NCBI GenBank assembly: GCA_025175895.1
Contig: CM045990.1
Coordinates: 61,133,704 to 61,197,703, forward strand
From: Wurfbainia villosa
Lineage: Eukaryota > Streptophyta > Magnoliopsida > Zingiberales > Zingiberaceae
DNA: 64,000 bases
Direction of reading: 5' to 3'
The notes beneath the pieces are model-generated. The model had not been told where the DNA came from. It saw only the letters and a program-made list of their open reading frames with translations, and made no database searches. Within the stretch, counting starts at the first letter, position 1. Each line of letters starts with the position of its first letter. Of the stretch, positions 22,593 to 34,310 are shown piece by piece. The position numbers and the translations under genes were made by a program.

Positions 22593-23764
22593 GTGGCTAC
22601 ACACGGCCGTGTCCAATGGGCGAGATCAGCCACCCAGGGCCACACACGGCTTGGCCGTGTGGAAACACACGACCATGTGACGGCCCAGAAGATTGACACG
22701 ATTAGGATTTTTTTGGATTTTGCAACAATCCGATGTGATGTTTATATAAGGAGAGCTCCACCCAAACCCTAGGGAGGAGGCACGACAGTTGGGACGGCAC
22801 ACCGAAGCCCTAAAAAGCTTCGGGAACTCACAATGGGAAGGAAGAATGCCGCTGGAGATCCAAGTTCTGCACTTCAACGTCGGAGAGAAGGCCACATCGG
22901 CATTGTAACCTCTTGTTCTTGCACTTTATTTCTGATATATTCGAATATGAACATGCCTTGTGATTCTCCTCTTCTATATATGGAGTAGTTCCTTCGATTC
23001 TAGGATTAGGGAGTAGCTTGTGTACGCATGACATGTTGCTTCAAATTTAATTCTGTTTCTGAGTTTAAATTTGCAATTGGAAATTGTTTATACTAATATC
23101 TATGCATATTTTGTTTTCTACCTGCTATGATTAGGTGATACGATGGGTGACAGCCCTCGTATCTAAGATTTAGGGGATTTATACAAGGAACCTAGGGGTA
23201 AACCTGATCTCCTGTAATCGTGGGTAGAAGGATGTGATAGACCTGGAAACAGTTCGTCGCAGGGATTGATTTGGCATCCTCGTACCGCCTATCCCGTCCT
23301 TATAAAGCAGAGATAGCTCCCGATAGATGCGGTGGCTCATCGGGAGAGTGTATGATATCCCTTCCAGAAAACCATAGCTAGACGTTTAGACAACACCCAG
23401 TTGATAGCATATTTTGTGACACACAAGCGAAATCAAAGTCCTAGAATCCCTTTTAAAGATCATGACACGCTCCTTTATTCCTCTGTGTGACACCGTACTA
23501 GAGTTTAGTCCACCGACAACCCTCGCAATCGAAACCTTTAGATTTTAATTCCGAACAATTTCACCCACTGAACAAATCGGTACTCAAATCTCAGTCCCTA
23601 TAGGATCGATAATCTTTTATTACTTGACGACATTCGTGCACTTGCAGGCGTTGAGCACGAGCGCGCACTTCGAGTCCTCGATGGTCTCCGTCGTGAGATT
23701 TGAGGTCGCATTCACATGCATCAGCTAGTCCATGACCCGATTCATTCCAAGGTGAATCACTCCT
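22593..23764 (+). repeat. Unclassified LTR-like stretch (target of C)
   Basis: No coding region. The first 100 bp carry near-palindromic CACACGGCCGTGT strings (22608-22690), then a TATATAAGG box at 22744-22752 followed by AAACCCTAGGG, then AT-rich sequence to 23100. This looks like the promoter part of an LTR in plus orientation, but no second copy or primer site is visible. The section 23400-23764 has no recognised feature. The junction with the next LTR is not sharp. Confidence 0.4.
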
Positions 23765-24793
23765 TAACTAATCCACTAATCTCTCCTTTGCACAAAGCTA
23801 GGTGGAGGTAACCTTTCTTACAAGAATCTCTCCTCTTATAATAAGATGAAATTAAACACAAGGAATAGGAGAAAAATCGTGTTGGGCACTTGAGAGATGT
23901 TTAGAGGTTAAGCATTAACCATCCCAAGTCACCCAAGGCCCCTTCTTATAGGGAAGAAATCATTTTTCTCGTTGGGCCTCGAGCAGTTGACTGATGAAGC
24001 CATTAGTCGACTGTTGTTGTGGTCGTTGCCTCACAACGGCTCCTTCCACGTTGAATTCCAACCAACGACTCCCACATCAGTCGACTAGTCATCCCATCAG
24101 TCGGTTGATGGAGCCAACAGTTGAGTGATCAGGCCGATCAGTCGACTATCCAACCTTCTGTGCCCGAAACCCTCACGAGCAGTCGACTGCCATCCTTGGC
24201 AGCCGACTGATGTCGAGATCAGTCGACTGCCATCCCTTGGCAGTCGACTGTTCGGCCAGAAACCAGATTCGAACACCAGTTGAGTATTCAGTTGACTTGG
24301 AGTAGTCGACTGCCATATCATTGTAGTCGACTGATGTCGGGAAAACTCATCCGACACTTAGCCATTTGGCCAAGTTCACCTAAGAGCTACCCCATCCCGG
24401 GTTACAATCGCTCACTCTCATCTTCCCTTGGAGTCCCTCGCTTTGAAGTTCTCTTCGTCCGACCATGTCCCTCGGATGCGCCAAGCGCACGGCTTCACAG
24501 CACCATCCTTCGCGTCTCGCCCTGAAGTCTACTTCCTTTGGCTTCACTCCAATGCTCCTCGTTCGACGGTCCCTCGAATGCACCAAGCGCACGGCTTCCA
24601 CAAAGCTATCCTTCATCGACTCAAGGACCGAGTCATGAGATGGTGAATGTTGCCAATGCTATCGTCAAGTTATCCATGTGCGAATTACTAAGTCCTGCAT
24701 GACCTCAATGCACATATCAAATCCATAACAACCTAACTTAAACCCTTTTCCATACACATCAAAACCACATCACATGGGTTGATTGCCCTAACA
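23765..24793 (-). repeat. Truncated Sirevirus-like LTR (E family)
   Basis: In transcript sense begins TGTTAGGGCAATCAACCC at 24793 and follows the E LTR through the GCAGGACTTAGTAATTCGCA stretch, the CAGTCGACTG cluster (24000-24340) and AAGAAAGGTTACCTCCACC (about 23824). Similarity to E ends near 23765, about 200 bp before the expected LTR end. The outer end abuts integrase of F, so the parent element inserted there; the expected duplication is GCAAG (24794-24798). Confidence 0.75.
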
Positions 24794-25675
24794 GCAAGAA
24801 TACATGGTCACCAATAGAGAACTCCATAGGTCTCCGTCTCCGATCGGCATAACTCTTCTGACGATCCTTCGCCTCTGCCATCCTTCGTTTGATAGTACGG
24901 ACCAAATTTGCCTCATGCTGAGCTCTCTGGGGTCCTAGCAACTGGGCCTCCCCAACCTCCTCCCAGAGGGTGGGTGTCCAACACTGTCTACCATACAATG
25001 CTTTAAATGGTGCCATTTGGATAGCCGAATGATAGCTATTGTTGTAGGCGAATTCCACTAATGGCAAGTGGTCCTCTCAGGTTCCCCCGAAATCCATAAT
25101 GCAGAACCTCAACAAGTCCTCTAGAGTCTTTATGGTCCGCTCAGACTGTCCATCTTTCTGCGGATGGAATGTTGTACTAAAATGGAGTTGTGTGCCTAAG
25201 GCCTGCTGTAGACTCTGCCAGAACCGGGACATGAACCGGGGATCTCTATCTTATATAATGCTCAAAGGAACACCATGCAATCTAATGATCTCTCGACAAT
25301 ATAACTCTGTCATACGATCTAGAGAGTCGGTCTTCCGAATCGCTAAGAAGTGTGCAGATTTGGTTAATTGGTCAACGACTACCCAAATCGCGTCATGGCC
25401 TCGTCGTGTCCTAGGCAGATCCACCACAAAATCCACGGTAATGTGATCCCATTTCCACTCGGGAATAGGAATCCTCTGAAGTAGTCCGGCTGGTCTCTGG
25501 TGCTTAGCCTTCACCTGTTAACAAACTAGACATCTAGATACAAAATCTATGATGTATTTCTTCATGTCGTTCCACTAATACAAACACCTTAAATCTCGAT
25601 ACATGCGAGTTCTACCTGGGTGGATCGCAAATCGAGAGTGATGAGCCTCCTGAAGTAACTCCTTCATGACCGGGT
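24794..25675 (-). pseudogene. int: Gypsy F integrase remnant
   Basis: From 25675 down: an H2C2 zinc-binding part with EAHHSRFAIHPG and SRCLVC (the latter followed by a stop), then the catalytic core with IPIPEWKWDHITVDFV, PRTRRGHDAIWVVVDQLTK and SAHFLAIRKTD (25514-25251), then VEFAYNNSYHSAIQMAPF, ALYGR and KSYADRRRRPMEF (25067-24800). These are hallmark strings of plant gypsy integrase. The core is broken between 25250 and 25070 and the protein is cut at 24794, before the region where a chromodomain would be. Confidence 0.88.
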
Positions 25676-25796
25676 TAGACTGAGGTACGCATAATCTGCC
25701 CCAAAAATAAATAATACCCTCATCATCTCGGGTGAACTCAGTCTGTTGTCCAGAGGTTATCTGGCTGTCAATGAACTGTAAGTGTTGATCACCGGC

Positions 25797-26252
25797 CTAA
25801 GACTCTCGGACTCTCGTCCTAATAGATGATTGAGCAACCATGGTAACAAGAATGCCCTGCTCTTTCGGTCCCTGCTCCTCAAGGCCCAACTCGGAGAAAC
25901 CCTGAATCAAATCCGTGACTAAAACTTGGTAGCAAGCTAAAGTCCCTCGAAACTTCTGGCTAAGTGCATCGGCAACCACATTGGCTTTCCCTGGGTGGTA
26001 GCTAATGGTACAGTTATAATCCTTCAGGAACTCTATCCATCTCCTCTGTCGGAGATTGAGTTCCTTCTGTGTAAATGGATATTTGAGACTCTTATGATCA
26101 GTGAGAATCTCAAACGTAATACCATATAGATGATGCCTCCAAATCTTCAAGGCAAAAATAATAGCAGCTAACTCTAGATCATGTACTGGGTAGTTTTTCT
26201 CATGCTCCCTCAACTGACAAGAAGCATAAGAGACCACCCTATCGTGATGCAT
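25797..26252 (-). pseudogene. Gypsy F RNase H
   Basis: A 151-codon open stretch with VVSYASCQLREHEKNYPVHD, ELAAIIFALKIWRHHLYG, EILTDHKSLKY and YHPGKANVVADALSQK, the conserved blocks of gypsy RNase H, which removes the RNA strand from the RNA-DNA hybrid. It follows reverse transcriptase with a frameshift between them (about 26240-26360). Confidence 0.88.
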
Positions 26253-26360
26253 CAGTACTGCGCCTAAACCCTAAAGAGACGCATCGATATAAAGGACGAA
26301 ACCATCGTCCCCTGATGGCAATACCAGAATCGGTGCTGACACCAGTCTCTTCTTCAACTC

Positions 26361-27224
26361 CTAAAAGCTTATCTCGCAGGCCTCTAACCACGTGAACTTC
26401 ATGCCCTTCCTTGTAAGGCATGTCAACGGCATAGCAATGCTTGAGAAACCCTCAACGAACTGTCTATAATATCCGGCTAAGCCCAAGAAACTGTGAACTT
26501 CCTGAACCGATTTTAGCTGCTCCCAACTGGTGACAGCCTCGATCTTCTGGGGGTCAATTGAAATGCCTTTTCTAGAAACCACGTGTCCCAGAAAATTGGC
26601 TGAGGGTAACCAGAATGCGCTTTTACTGAACTTTGCATATAGTTACTTCTGTCGAAGCCTATCCAGGATAATGCGAAGATGTTGTGCGTGTTCCTCTTCG
26701 GAACGGGAATAGACCAGAATGTCGTCAATAAAGACAATGACGAACCGATCTAGGAAATCCATAAATTCACGGTTCATCAAGTCCATGAATACTGTCGGAG
26801 CATTAGTAAGCCCAAATGGCATTACCAAAAACTCATGGTGCCCATATCTGGTATGGAATGCTGTCTTCTGAATGTCTGAATCTCTAACCCTTAGCTGATG
26901 ATATCCGAACCACAGATCAATCTTAGAATACACTAACGTACCTCTGAGCTGATCAAACAAGTCCTCAATAAGTGGCAGGGGATATTTAATCTTGATGGTG
27001 ATGGCGTTCAACTGCCTGTAGTCGATGCATAATCTCATCGAATCGTCTTTCTTCTTTACAAAGAGAACCAGAGAAGCCCATGGAGATATGCTAGAGCGGA
27101 TAAAATCTCTATCCAAAAGCTCCTGAAGCTGGACCTTTAGCTCGTCCAACTCTTTTGGGGTCATACGATAAGGAGCTTTTGATGTCGACGTCGTCCCCAG
27201 AATTAACTCAATTGTGAACTCCAC
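26361..27224 (-). pseudogene. Gypsy F reverse transcriptase
   Basis: Two readable stretches. 27224-26643 holds YRMTPKELDELKVQLQELLD, SPWASLVLFVKKKD, MRLCIDYRQLN, the fingers/palm segment, MPFGLTNAP and the catalytic FIDDILVYS. 26582-26361 continues in another frame with ISIDPQKIEAV and EVHSFLGLAGYYRQFVEGF, the thumb/connection region. A frameshift near 26640 separates them. The active-site aspartates are intact although the reading frame is not. Confidence 0.92.
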
Positions 27225-27608
27225 TTGCCTTCTGAGAGGCAGGCCCGGTAACTTCTCTGGAAAGACATCCAGATACTCTCGGACAATAGGAATGTCCGAG
27301 ATCTAAGAATCACCACTATCCTCGGCGTTGATCAATGACAATAGAAGACCCTGACAGCCGTGTGATAAAAGCTTCCGAGCCTGAATCGCAGAAACGATCG
27401 TTATACCATCGTTTCTAGTGCTAGTGAAATCCCACGAGGGTTGGTTAGGAGGATGGAACGTAACCACCCTCGTCTAGCAATCCACAGTGCCATGATACGC
27501 TGTTAGTCAGTCCATGCCAAGTATGATGTTGAATTCGATCATGTCGAGAACCAACAAATCTACCGGGAGTATAACGCTACCAAAATCTAATGGACATCCT
27601 TTAACCTC

Positions 27609-27821
27609 CTAGGTGACTTCTAATTTATCCCCAGAGGGCAGAGATACCATCAATCTTTGTGACCTAAGGGTGGATAGTCTACCAATCTCTCTCAGGAATG
27701 CCCGAGAAATAAATGAATGTGAACTACCATTGTCAACTAACATATCAGCAGAAAATGCATAAATTAAAACCGTACCACAGAAAATAGATCTGTCGGCGCT
27801 CGCATCCTCTCGCAATCGCAT
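27609..27821 (-). pseudogene. Gypsy F aspartic protease remnant
   Basis: Seventy codons containing VDNGSSHSFISRAFL and LPSGDKLEVT. In plant gypsy proteases the active site is D(T/S)G; here it reads DNG, so the catalytic Thr/Ser is replaced. A stop precedes the linker to reverse transcriptase (about 27300-27608), in which some retropepsin-like context is still readable. Confidence 0.78.
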
Positions 27822-28892
27822 GAATATGTCGATCTGGCGAGTGGTGGAGGTGGTAGTCTTTGCTAGAGGTCACGGCGATCGTGCCGAGACTGCCACTAAG
27901 GCAAATACTAAGGCGATGTCGAGTATTGTACCGGAGCCTGATATAAATACTGCTGCTGATACTAAACCAACGACTAAGGCTGCATTTGATACTGCACCAA
28001 CGACTGATACTGAGGCTGATACTGCACCAACGGTTGATACTGAGGTCCTGATATAGAACTCTGCAACTCCATAGGGGCACTAGAGTGCTCCTGTCCATGC
28101 ATGGCATATGCAGCAACTACCAGGGGAGCTGTCCTCTGTTGGCATTGCGAAGATTGGGATTTCTGCCCGCCTCGTTGAGCTCCCTTCTGTCCGAACTATC
28201 CTCCCTGCACAGACACTCCTGAAACCACATGCTGAGCCTTCAGCGAACAATCTCAGCTCTGGTGTCCAGGAAGTTTGCAGTAATAGCAAACTAACTGCGT
28301 TAGTGAACAGGCTGATATCATATGATCCCTAGACCCGCACCTAACACAGTGATTGTCATTAGAGGACCACTTCTGGTTCTGCTGGTCAGACTGGGAGCAT
28401 CCTAACGAAGATCGTCCGGTCTTCTAAGATTTGCCTAATGCCCCAGAAGCATTCGACTGTCTCATCAGAATCGCCATCACGACTCAGAGCCGACTGGCCA
28501 GGGCCCGAATCAACTCGAGATGGCTATTTCCTTTTCTTTTCCGCATTTGCTCTCTGCTGAGCCGACTCAATTAGAAGAGCTCGATCCAATGCCTCTCTTG
28601 CGTGGCTGCCCTACACCATGCCTCGGCATGAGAGCACGCCCACCTTGTTTCATATCTGTTAAATTATTACCCAAGTATTACTACAAGTAGAAAATCAATA
28701 ATTTCACCTATTAGCCATCTGAAGATGTCCTGTCGCCACCAAGTCCCCAATACGATCTTGTCGAAATATGACTCCAAAATGTCCGAAAATCCAAATCGAC
28801 GAAAATCTATAAAAATCCAAAAATGCACAGGTTGACTTGCCAAACGTGGCGAACTCCGAAAACCCAAAAACTCTTAGGAACTCGAAACCTAG
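27822..28892 (-). pseudogene. gag: Gypsy F gag remnant with two zinc knuckles and a Gln/Tyr repeat
   Basis: On the minus strand two CCHC knuckles are readable in one frame: CVRCGSRDHMISAC (about 28344-28303) and CYYCKLPGHQS followed by a stop and DC (about 28282-28243). Downstream, 28056-27868 encodes an imperfect repeat rich in Gln and Tyr (units like QYQPLVQYQPQYQSLVQYQ) with stops. The capsid part up to 28890 is too decayed to align by eye. Gag would coat element RNA; knuckles bind it. Confidence 0.7.
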
Positions 28893-28904
28893 GCTCTGAT
28901 ACCA
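28893..28904 (-). other. Primer binding site of gypsy F
   Basis: Minus strand TGGTATCAGAGC, eight bases after the LTR end TGACA, with the same ATTTATT spacer as in H. Confidence 0.9.
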
Positions 28905-28911
28905 AATAAAT

Positions 28912-31900
28912 TGTCACGCCCTGAGAGGGTGTACTTGTCCGACGAAAATCGGACAGTACCCCCCCCCCCCTGTATTGCATATAATTGAAACCTGTATGTT
29001 CATGGCAATCATATGCAACAAGCAAAAGTGCAACAAGCAATGCATATAGTAAAAGTGTATGCACATAATGCAATAACCTATGTCACCTCAGACGCCAGTC
29101 AAGCCACCAACATATCATGTGTGTCGGCCGAGTGGATAGGGATGTGACAACTATGCACTCTGCCGTCACTACACCTATGTGACCAAGTGGACAGGATGCT
29201 GGCGGAGTATCACCCTCCTACCCCATGTATATATATGAGGGGCATCACCTCATCTCATCTCCTTGTCTCACAACGAAAGAGGGATCCCTGTCTGCTACCA
29301 CGCCATAATACCAATATCCTGAGCAACCACTGTGGAGCCCTGACAGAGCAACTACACACACCCTCCTGAAATACCACTAACTCATGAGTAGTTGTGTGTG
29401 TAGATAATGTAATTGACAATGAGCTCAACTACTAAGTAGTATCACCTCCTACCGATGAGCCGATGATCGCCAGTCATGCAATAATGCAAGATGGTGCATG
29501 TCACTAATGCAGGATACACCTGTCAATCCATGGCTACCTATGGTATGTACCAATAGGAGCTCATATCAAATAACCTAAGTACATAAGTCTAGGTGCACAT
29601 GCAAGGTATATCCATTATTCATTCAATGCCCCGTATGTAAGGTATGTTACTACTCTTTGTGCCAAATAAACAAATGACAAGTATAAAAATGATAGAGCAC
29701 CAATATAATAAGCATATGAAAAGGCTACAATACGTACTAGGTAGTGACATACCAGGGCAGTTAAAAGCATAGAAAACTATTACTAGTCATAGTAAATGAT
29801 GCACAGTAATATCACAATATCTAAAAGAAGATAAGTCAAAGATACCTGCCTACTATGAAGAATACCAATTGTCTTTACGCCCGTGGACTGGCCTCGTATC
29901 CACACCCTACAAATATCATCATCTACGATTAATTTCAAGAACACGACAACATACTAATTAACTACCATATCGTTACTATATTCGCATCCTTTTATAGAAT
30001 AAGAATTAGAAACCCCCCACTGAACCCTCAGCTAGTATATTTAATACATTCACACAACGAAACCCAAAATAGCTGACTTAACTACTTCATAGCTCAAAAT
30101 CAATCTAGACAACTCCCGGGCAACACACAAATCTAACCCACATCCCACTCCACCATTCCAATCCACCCTACTGTCGCTACCCTTGTCTCACAAGTCGACA
30201 ACCCCTTCTATTTAATAGTTACAATCCATATAAATACACTGGAAAGAAGAGAAAGAGAGGAAAACGAGAGGTATACCAAAAAAACTCAGCTTCACCGGTG
30301 GCACTCCTCCTAACAACTATGTTCACCAGAAAAACACTGTCGCAGCCCTAACACCCTAAATTTTTGAGCTGCAAGAGAAATTGGAAAGCATTCAAGTTAG
30401 TAATATATGAGAGACGTCCTAAGGCAATCGCCTTATGTATGAACCATTTATATGATAAATGAAGATTCACTATTTGAGTATACATGTTTAATGTATTTGA
30501 TTGGATCTTAAACTCATTTACTGAATGTCCACGATACGATTCACACCATGAGAGAATTTGTGATTGGATCACAACTAGTGAGTATCTCTACATGTGTAAT
30601 TGTGATGTATCGGAATTATCCCTAGTCGATGAATTGATGGATTTGGACACCATCAATTCTGTCGAGACTAGCACGAGGTATACTCCTTGGTGTATCCAAG
30701 TTGATTCTCACCGGGCTGGAGACATTGTGATGTCCGGAGTTAATCGTGGATGCTAGTTATGGTAACTAGTTCATTGGAGTGACCTAGTAAGACTTCATAT
30801 GGTTCTCTGCATATAGATATGTCAATGAAGTTCTTCTGGCTTAAGTGCGATGTTCCTTTGACTTGCGGTATTCAAGTCATCTTGATCATGGAGACTTATG
30901 CTTTGACATCTTAAGCAAACATCTCAGGAGATGTGGACCGGATGATTGGGTATAAGTCGAAGTGATCGAAGGTGTTTGAATAGCCTATAAAGGATTCACC
31001 ACTCCTTGCGAGGAGATGTATACCCATGGCCTCTCGTCGGATTGTTACTAAAGTCTTTGGCCAAAGCATTACATGTTTAGAGTAAGGTACTCTTCGATAC
31101 ATGTGGAGTAACTAGAATCCGTAGGCCGAGGAAATGATACTTGGGCTAGGTGTGACGTAGTCAGCCTAGTGGGGACTGACACAATAGACCATGTCCTGAA
31201 CCAAGTGGGTATAAGATGAGTGAAGGGACGGGGGCACGATTCATTCGAGCTACTGAAGGGTTTCAGAAATAGTTCTGGATCAACCGTTGATCTTTTCGGT
31301 TAATTGGGGATCATGATGTACTACTAGGTGCCACTCATGATCGTTCTATAATTAATGGTTAATTATAGACGGCCAACATAAACCGAGAACCTATTTGGTC
31401 ACACGCACAACGAGTGTAATCCAAAGGATTTAAAAGGAGCTTGAGAATGGGATTCTCAGACCGAGAGAAACTATGTTTGGTTGGACCAAACATAAAGCGA
31501 GCATGAAATTGTTTCAGTCGCAATGGAAGCGTGGATGGGCCGTGTCTTATGAAGACATAATGGATGGACCAAAATGGTTTGGTTCTAATCCAATGGATGA
31601 GAATAAACCAAAGGGTTTGGTTTATTTTAAACGAATGAACCAAAAGTTGGTTTGGTTCGTTTTAACTTAAAATAAACCATCATGGTTTGGTTTATTTTAA
31701 CTTATCTTAATGGAGCGGGTTAACGGGCTTTATGGATATGATCCATTAACCATTAAGAGAATTAGTTCTCTATAAAATAGGGCTTAAACCCTAACCCTAA
31801 ACCCTAATGAAGTTGTTGCCGCCCAACATGTTGTTGCCGCCCAACATGGTGTTGCCGCCAACTTCATGGAGCTGCTGCCACCTCCTTGCCGCCGGCATCC

Positions 31901-33014
31901 AAGCTTCAGCCGGCGATGCTCCGGCGACCCTCCGGTGATCTCCTCTAGGTTCGGTGATAAGGTGAGCTTCCATCTCTCCTTGGCCGGCCTCTATTCCTCC
32001 ACCAAAAGCTGTCCAGTTTTTCTAGACAGTTTGTTTCTTTGTTGTCGGAGCGTCGTTTGGACGACGGTTAGTGCTCCGACAGCGACTAACTTACCGGGGA
32101 TTTGATCTCCGGTAATCCTCTGAGGTGGAGGACGAAGGATTCGTCAAACGGTTGACGAATACCTCTCCGGAGAATCGAGTTTTGAGGACTCGGTTTTTGA
32201 TCCGAATTTGGATTCGGATCGTGATCATCTCTCGATCACGTCGTCTTCAACACGAGGCTAGTAACCCGTACGAAGATGAAGCTCGTGACTTAGCGAAGTC
32301 ATCCCGAGGAGCTCGGCGTGGATACGGATAGAGACGATTCTTACGAGGATCGTTCCGGTTGATGCCGTTCCCGCTACACGTCATACGGAAGGTATAACGT
32401 AGATAATTTTCTTTTATTGCAAATTTTAATTTACGGTTATGTCTACACTTGTTGTAATAGCATGCGTGTGTTGTGTGTGTTGTAATAAATATAGATTTAT
32501 TATTTTTAATTGCTTCCGCTGTGCTCATGTTTACGAAACATGATCGAACACACACACGCCGCGGTGCCGGAAACCCAACAATTCAGAGATGGATCTCATC
32601 CTAGATCAGGGAAAAACCATGCCTCACCTCGCTCCAGCAGAGATCGCAACTCTCGTTTAGAACAAGGCGCAGACGTCGTCGCTCACGCTTGTCGTCTACT
32701 CTCGCTCGTCCACTTCGGCTCAATTGTGGACATCGTCGATGGGGAATCCGCTCGCTGTCGCTTGCAGAAGGGAGGAGGAGATGCTATGGCGAGGAGCAGA
32801 GATGCGGTAAATGTGAGGTCGTGATGAGGATATGGGTGCGGCGGAGAGGGAAACAGAGAAACAAAAAAAAATGAGATGGCTTAAGAAAAAGAAAAAAAAT
32901 AGACGCCTCTTTTAATACGAAAATAAACCTAGGTTAGGCTTTAATTTAATCCCTAACTATCCTCATTTATTTAATTATCCCAATTATGAATTCTCTAATT
33001 AAAGAATCATAACA
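28912..33014 (-). repeat. LTR of gypsy F, interrupted by a solo LTR
   Basis: The 3' boundary (28912, sequence GGGCGTGACA in transcript sense) is firm from the primer site. The LTR runs 28912-30394 and resumes at 32586; the outer end is placed at 33014 where the minus strand begins TGTTATGATTC, a tentative choice because no second LTR of F is present. Without the insert it would be about 1.9 kb. A run of C (about 28959-28970) and a TATATATA stretch (29229-29236) lie inside. Confidence 0.6.
30395..32580 (+). repeat. Solo LTR of copia family A, with target duplication
   Basis: A 2186 bp LTR homologous along its whole length to the A LTR at 3451-5647 but in the opposite orientation. It starts AGTTAGTAATATATGAGAG (first T changed to A) and ends AAACCCAACA. 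ATTCA stands at 30390-30394 and again at 32581-32585, a clean five-base target duplication with no internal sequence, so this is a solo LTR left by recombination between two LTRs. TATAAAATAG is at 31771-31780. The open frames inside are shared with A's LTR in mirror image and are not genes. Confidence 0.95.
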
Positions 33015-33056
33015 ATATTATTCCAAGCAAAATTTATTTCTGGTATTTTATAGATA

Positions 33057-33180
33057 TTGGTGGTGTAAAGTACAAGGGTGGGGTCTTGGCAGCATAAGTC
33101 CAATGGTTGGTGGCGTAAAGTCCAAGCGTGTATCTTGGCAGCGTAAGCCCAATGTGCCTTGGCGGTGTAGACCAGCTTAG
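33057..33180. repeat. Fifty-base tandem repeat, about 2.4 units
   Basis: Units start TTGGTGGTGTAAAG (33057), TTGGTGGCGTAAAG (33107) and TTGGCGGTGTAGA (33159); each full unit also holds CTTGGCAGC and TAAG(T/C)CCAA. It lies between the outer end of F and the palindrome-rich LTR and may belong to that LTR. Confidence 0.8.
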
Positions 33181-33339
33181 TTTGACAATAGCGGATGGAA
33201 GCACCTAAAGGCTAACGTATGGATGAACAAGTCATGGATGACTTGGAGGGATCTGATAGGCGTGAGGCTGATGGTGATGGCAAGAAGGCTTAGGTCTAGG
33301 CTAAGGGTAGTCTAGCAAGTATAAGGGTATTATACTTAG

Positions 33340-34310
33340 GATAAACCTCATGGTTGAGGTGTATCAGTTGACTGGGGTCATGAACCAGTCGACTGATCAA
33401 GTGTTTTGACACTTGGCAACCGAGTTGACTCTGAGTAGCTGACTGGGATTATGACCAGTCGACTAGCTGGGAGTCGACTGGCATTCGATTACGGTGGTGT
33501 GGCCTTGACAGTCGACTGCCAACATTGGATAGTCGATTGATGGCTTGATCAGTCGATTTCCATGGATGGAAGTTGACTGATGGTCGAGGAAACGGGCACA
33601 GAATATTTACGAATTGACTGCTAGGGTTTGGCAGCAGAGTGGAGGCATGATCAATCGACTGATGGATATGATCAGTCAACTGATGGTCTATCCATTGGAA
33701 CTTGTCCAATGTGGATTAAGTCATTGTCTCACAACGGCTACAGGAGCAATCGACTGATGGTCACGAGCAGTCGATTGCTAGGCGGAATCTAGCTCGAGTT
33801 GCAGCTTTAAAGTGAGCTCGAGAAGAAGGATTTTGGCATGGTTCTTTGAGTCAATTTGGAGGGGATTTGCTGCTGTAATCCAGACCTTCAAGGCTCTTCT
33901 CAAGCAACCAAAAGCAAGCATTAAAAGTCTTCTTGTAAAGTATTTTTCTTTACTTGTATTGCATTTTATCTTTGTATTTTCTTGTAATTTCTTTTATTAC
34001 TTTTGTAATCCTTGTACGAGGTTTCTCTGCCTCCGACTTGTTGTCGAGAAGGAGTGTTTTTTATTAGTAGTGGTATTTGCATCGCTAGAGATCATTTGAG
34101 CTCGATCCGTAGAGTAGGAACCCTAAGGTTCCAAACCACATTATATCATCGTGTTCTTGTGTATTGTTTGTTTGTATATTTTTCTTATGCTTCATTATTA
34201 TTTTCGTTGTACATATTAACAAGAATTGTAGACAAGCACGCAAGCACGAACGAATTCCGTCAAACGACGAGAATGTGTCATTCACCCCCCCCCCCTCCTC
34301 TAGCGCTCAC
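33340..34310 (+). repeat. Palindrome-rich LTR fragment (third, E-like)
   Basis: Between 33360 and 33780 the palindrome CAGTCGACTG and variants occur about ten times, and ACGGCTACAGGAGCA(A/G)TCGA at 33734 matches E at 10536. The end GTAGACAAGCAC... with CATTCACCCCC (34229-34276) parallels the end of the E LTR, with a 13-base C run at 34264-34276. The true LTR end is lost; Tat-like coding sequence begins near 34311. The start is not defined. Confidence 0.6.

Larger units (their letters stand above)
24794..33014 (-). mobile_element. Ty3/gypsy element F, 3' truncated, with LTR split by a solo LTR
   Basis: Minus-strand gypsy: 5' LTR 33014-28912 (interrupted by the solo LTR at 30395-32580), primer site 28904-28893, gag, protease, reverse transcriptase, RNase H and integrase down to 24794. 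Integrase after RNase H is the gypsy order. The LTR ends GGGCGTGACA and is followed by ATTTATTTGGTATCAGAGCC, exactly as in chromovirus H, so F is probably a chromovirus; its C-terminal end, where a chromodomain would lie, is cut off by the E-family LTR. All genes carry stops or frameshifts. Confidence 0.85.

Noticed and set aside
27820..28056. Plus-strand 78-codon Thr/Ala/Asp repeat frame
   Set aside because: Shadow of the Gln/Tyr repeat in the minus-strand gag of F.
31785..31808. Possible interstitial telomere tract
   Set aside because: Only about three CCCTAAA units and present in both copies of the A LTR, so it is part of the LTR.
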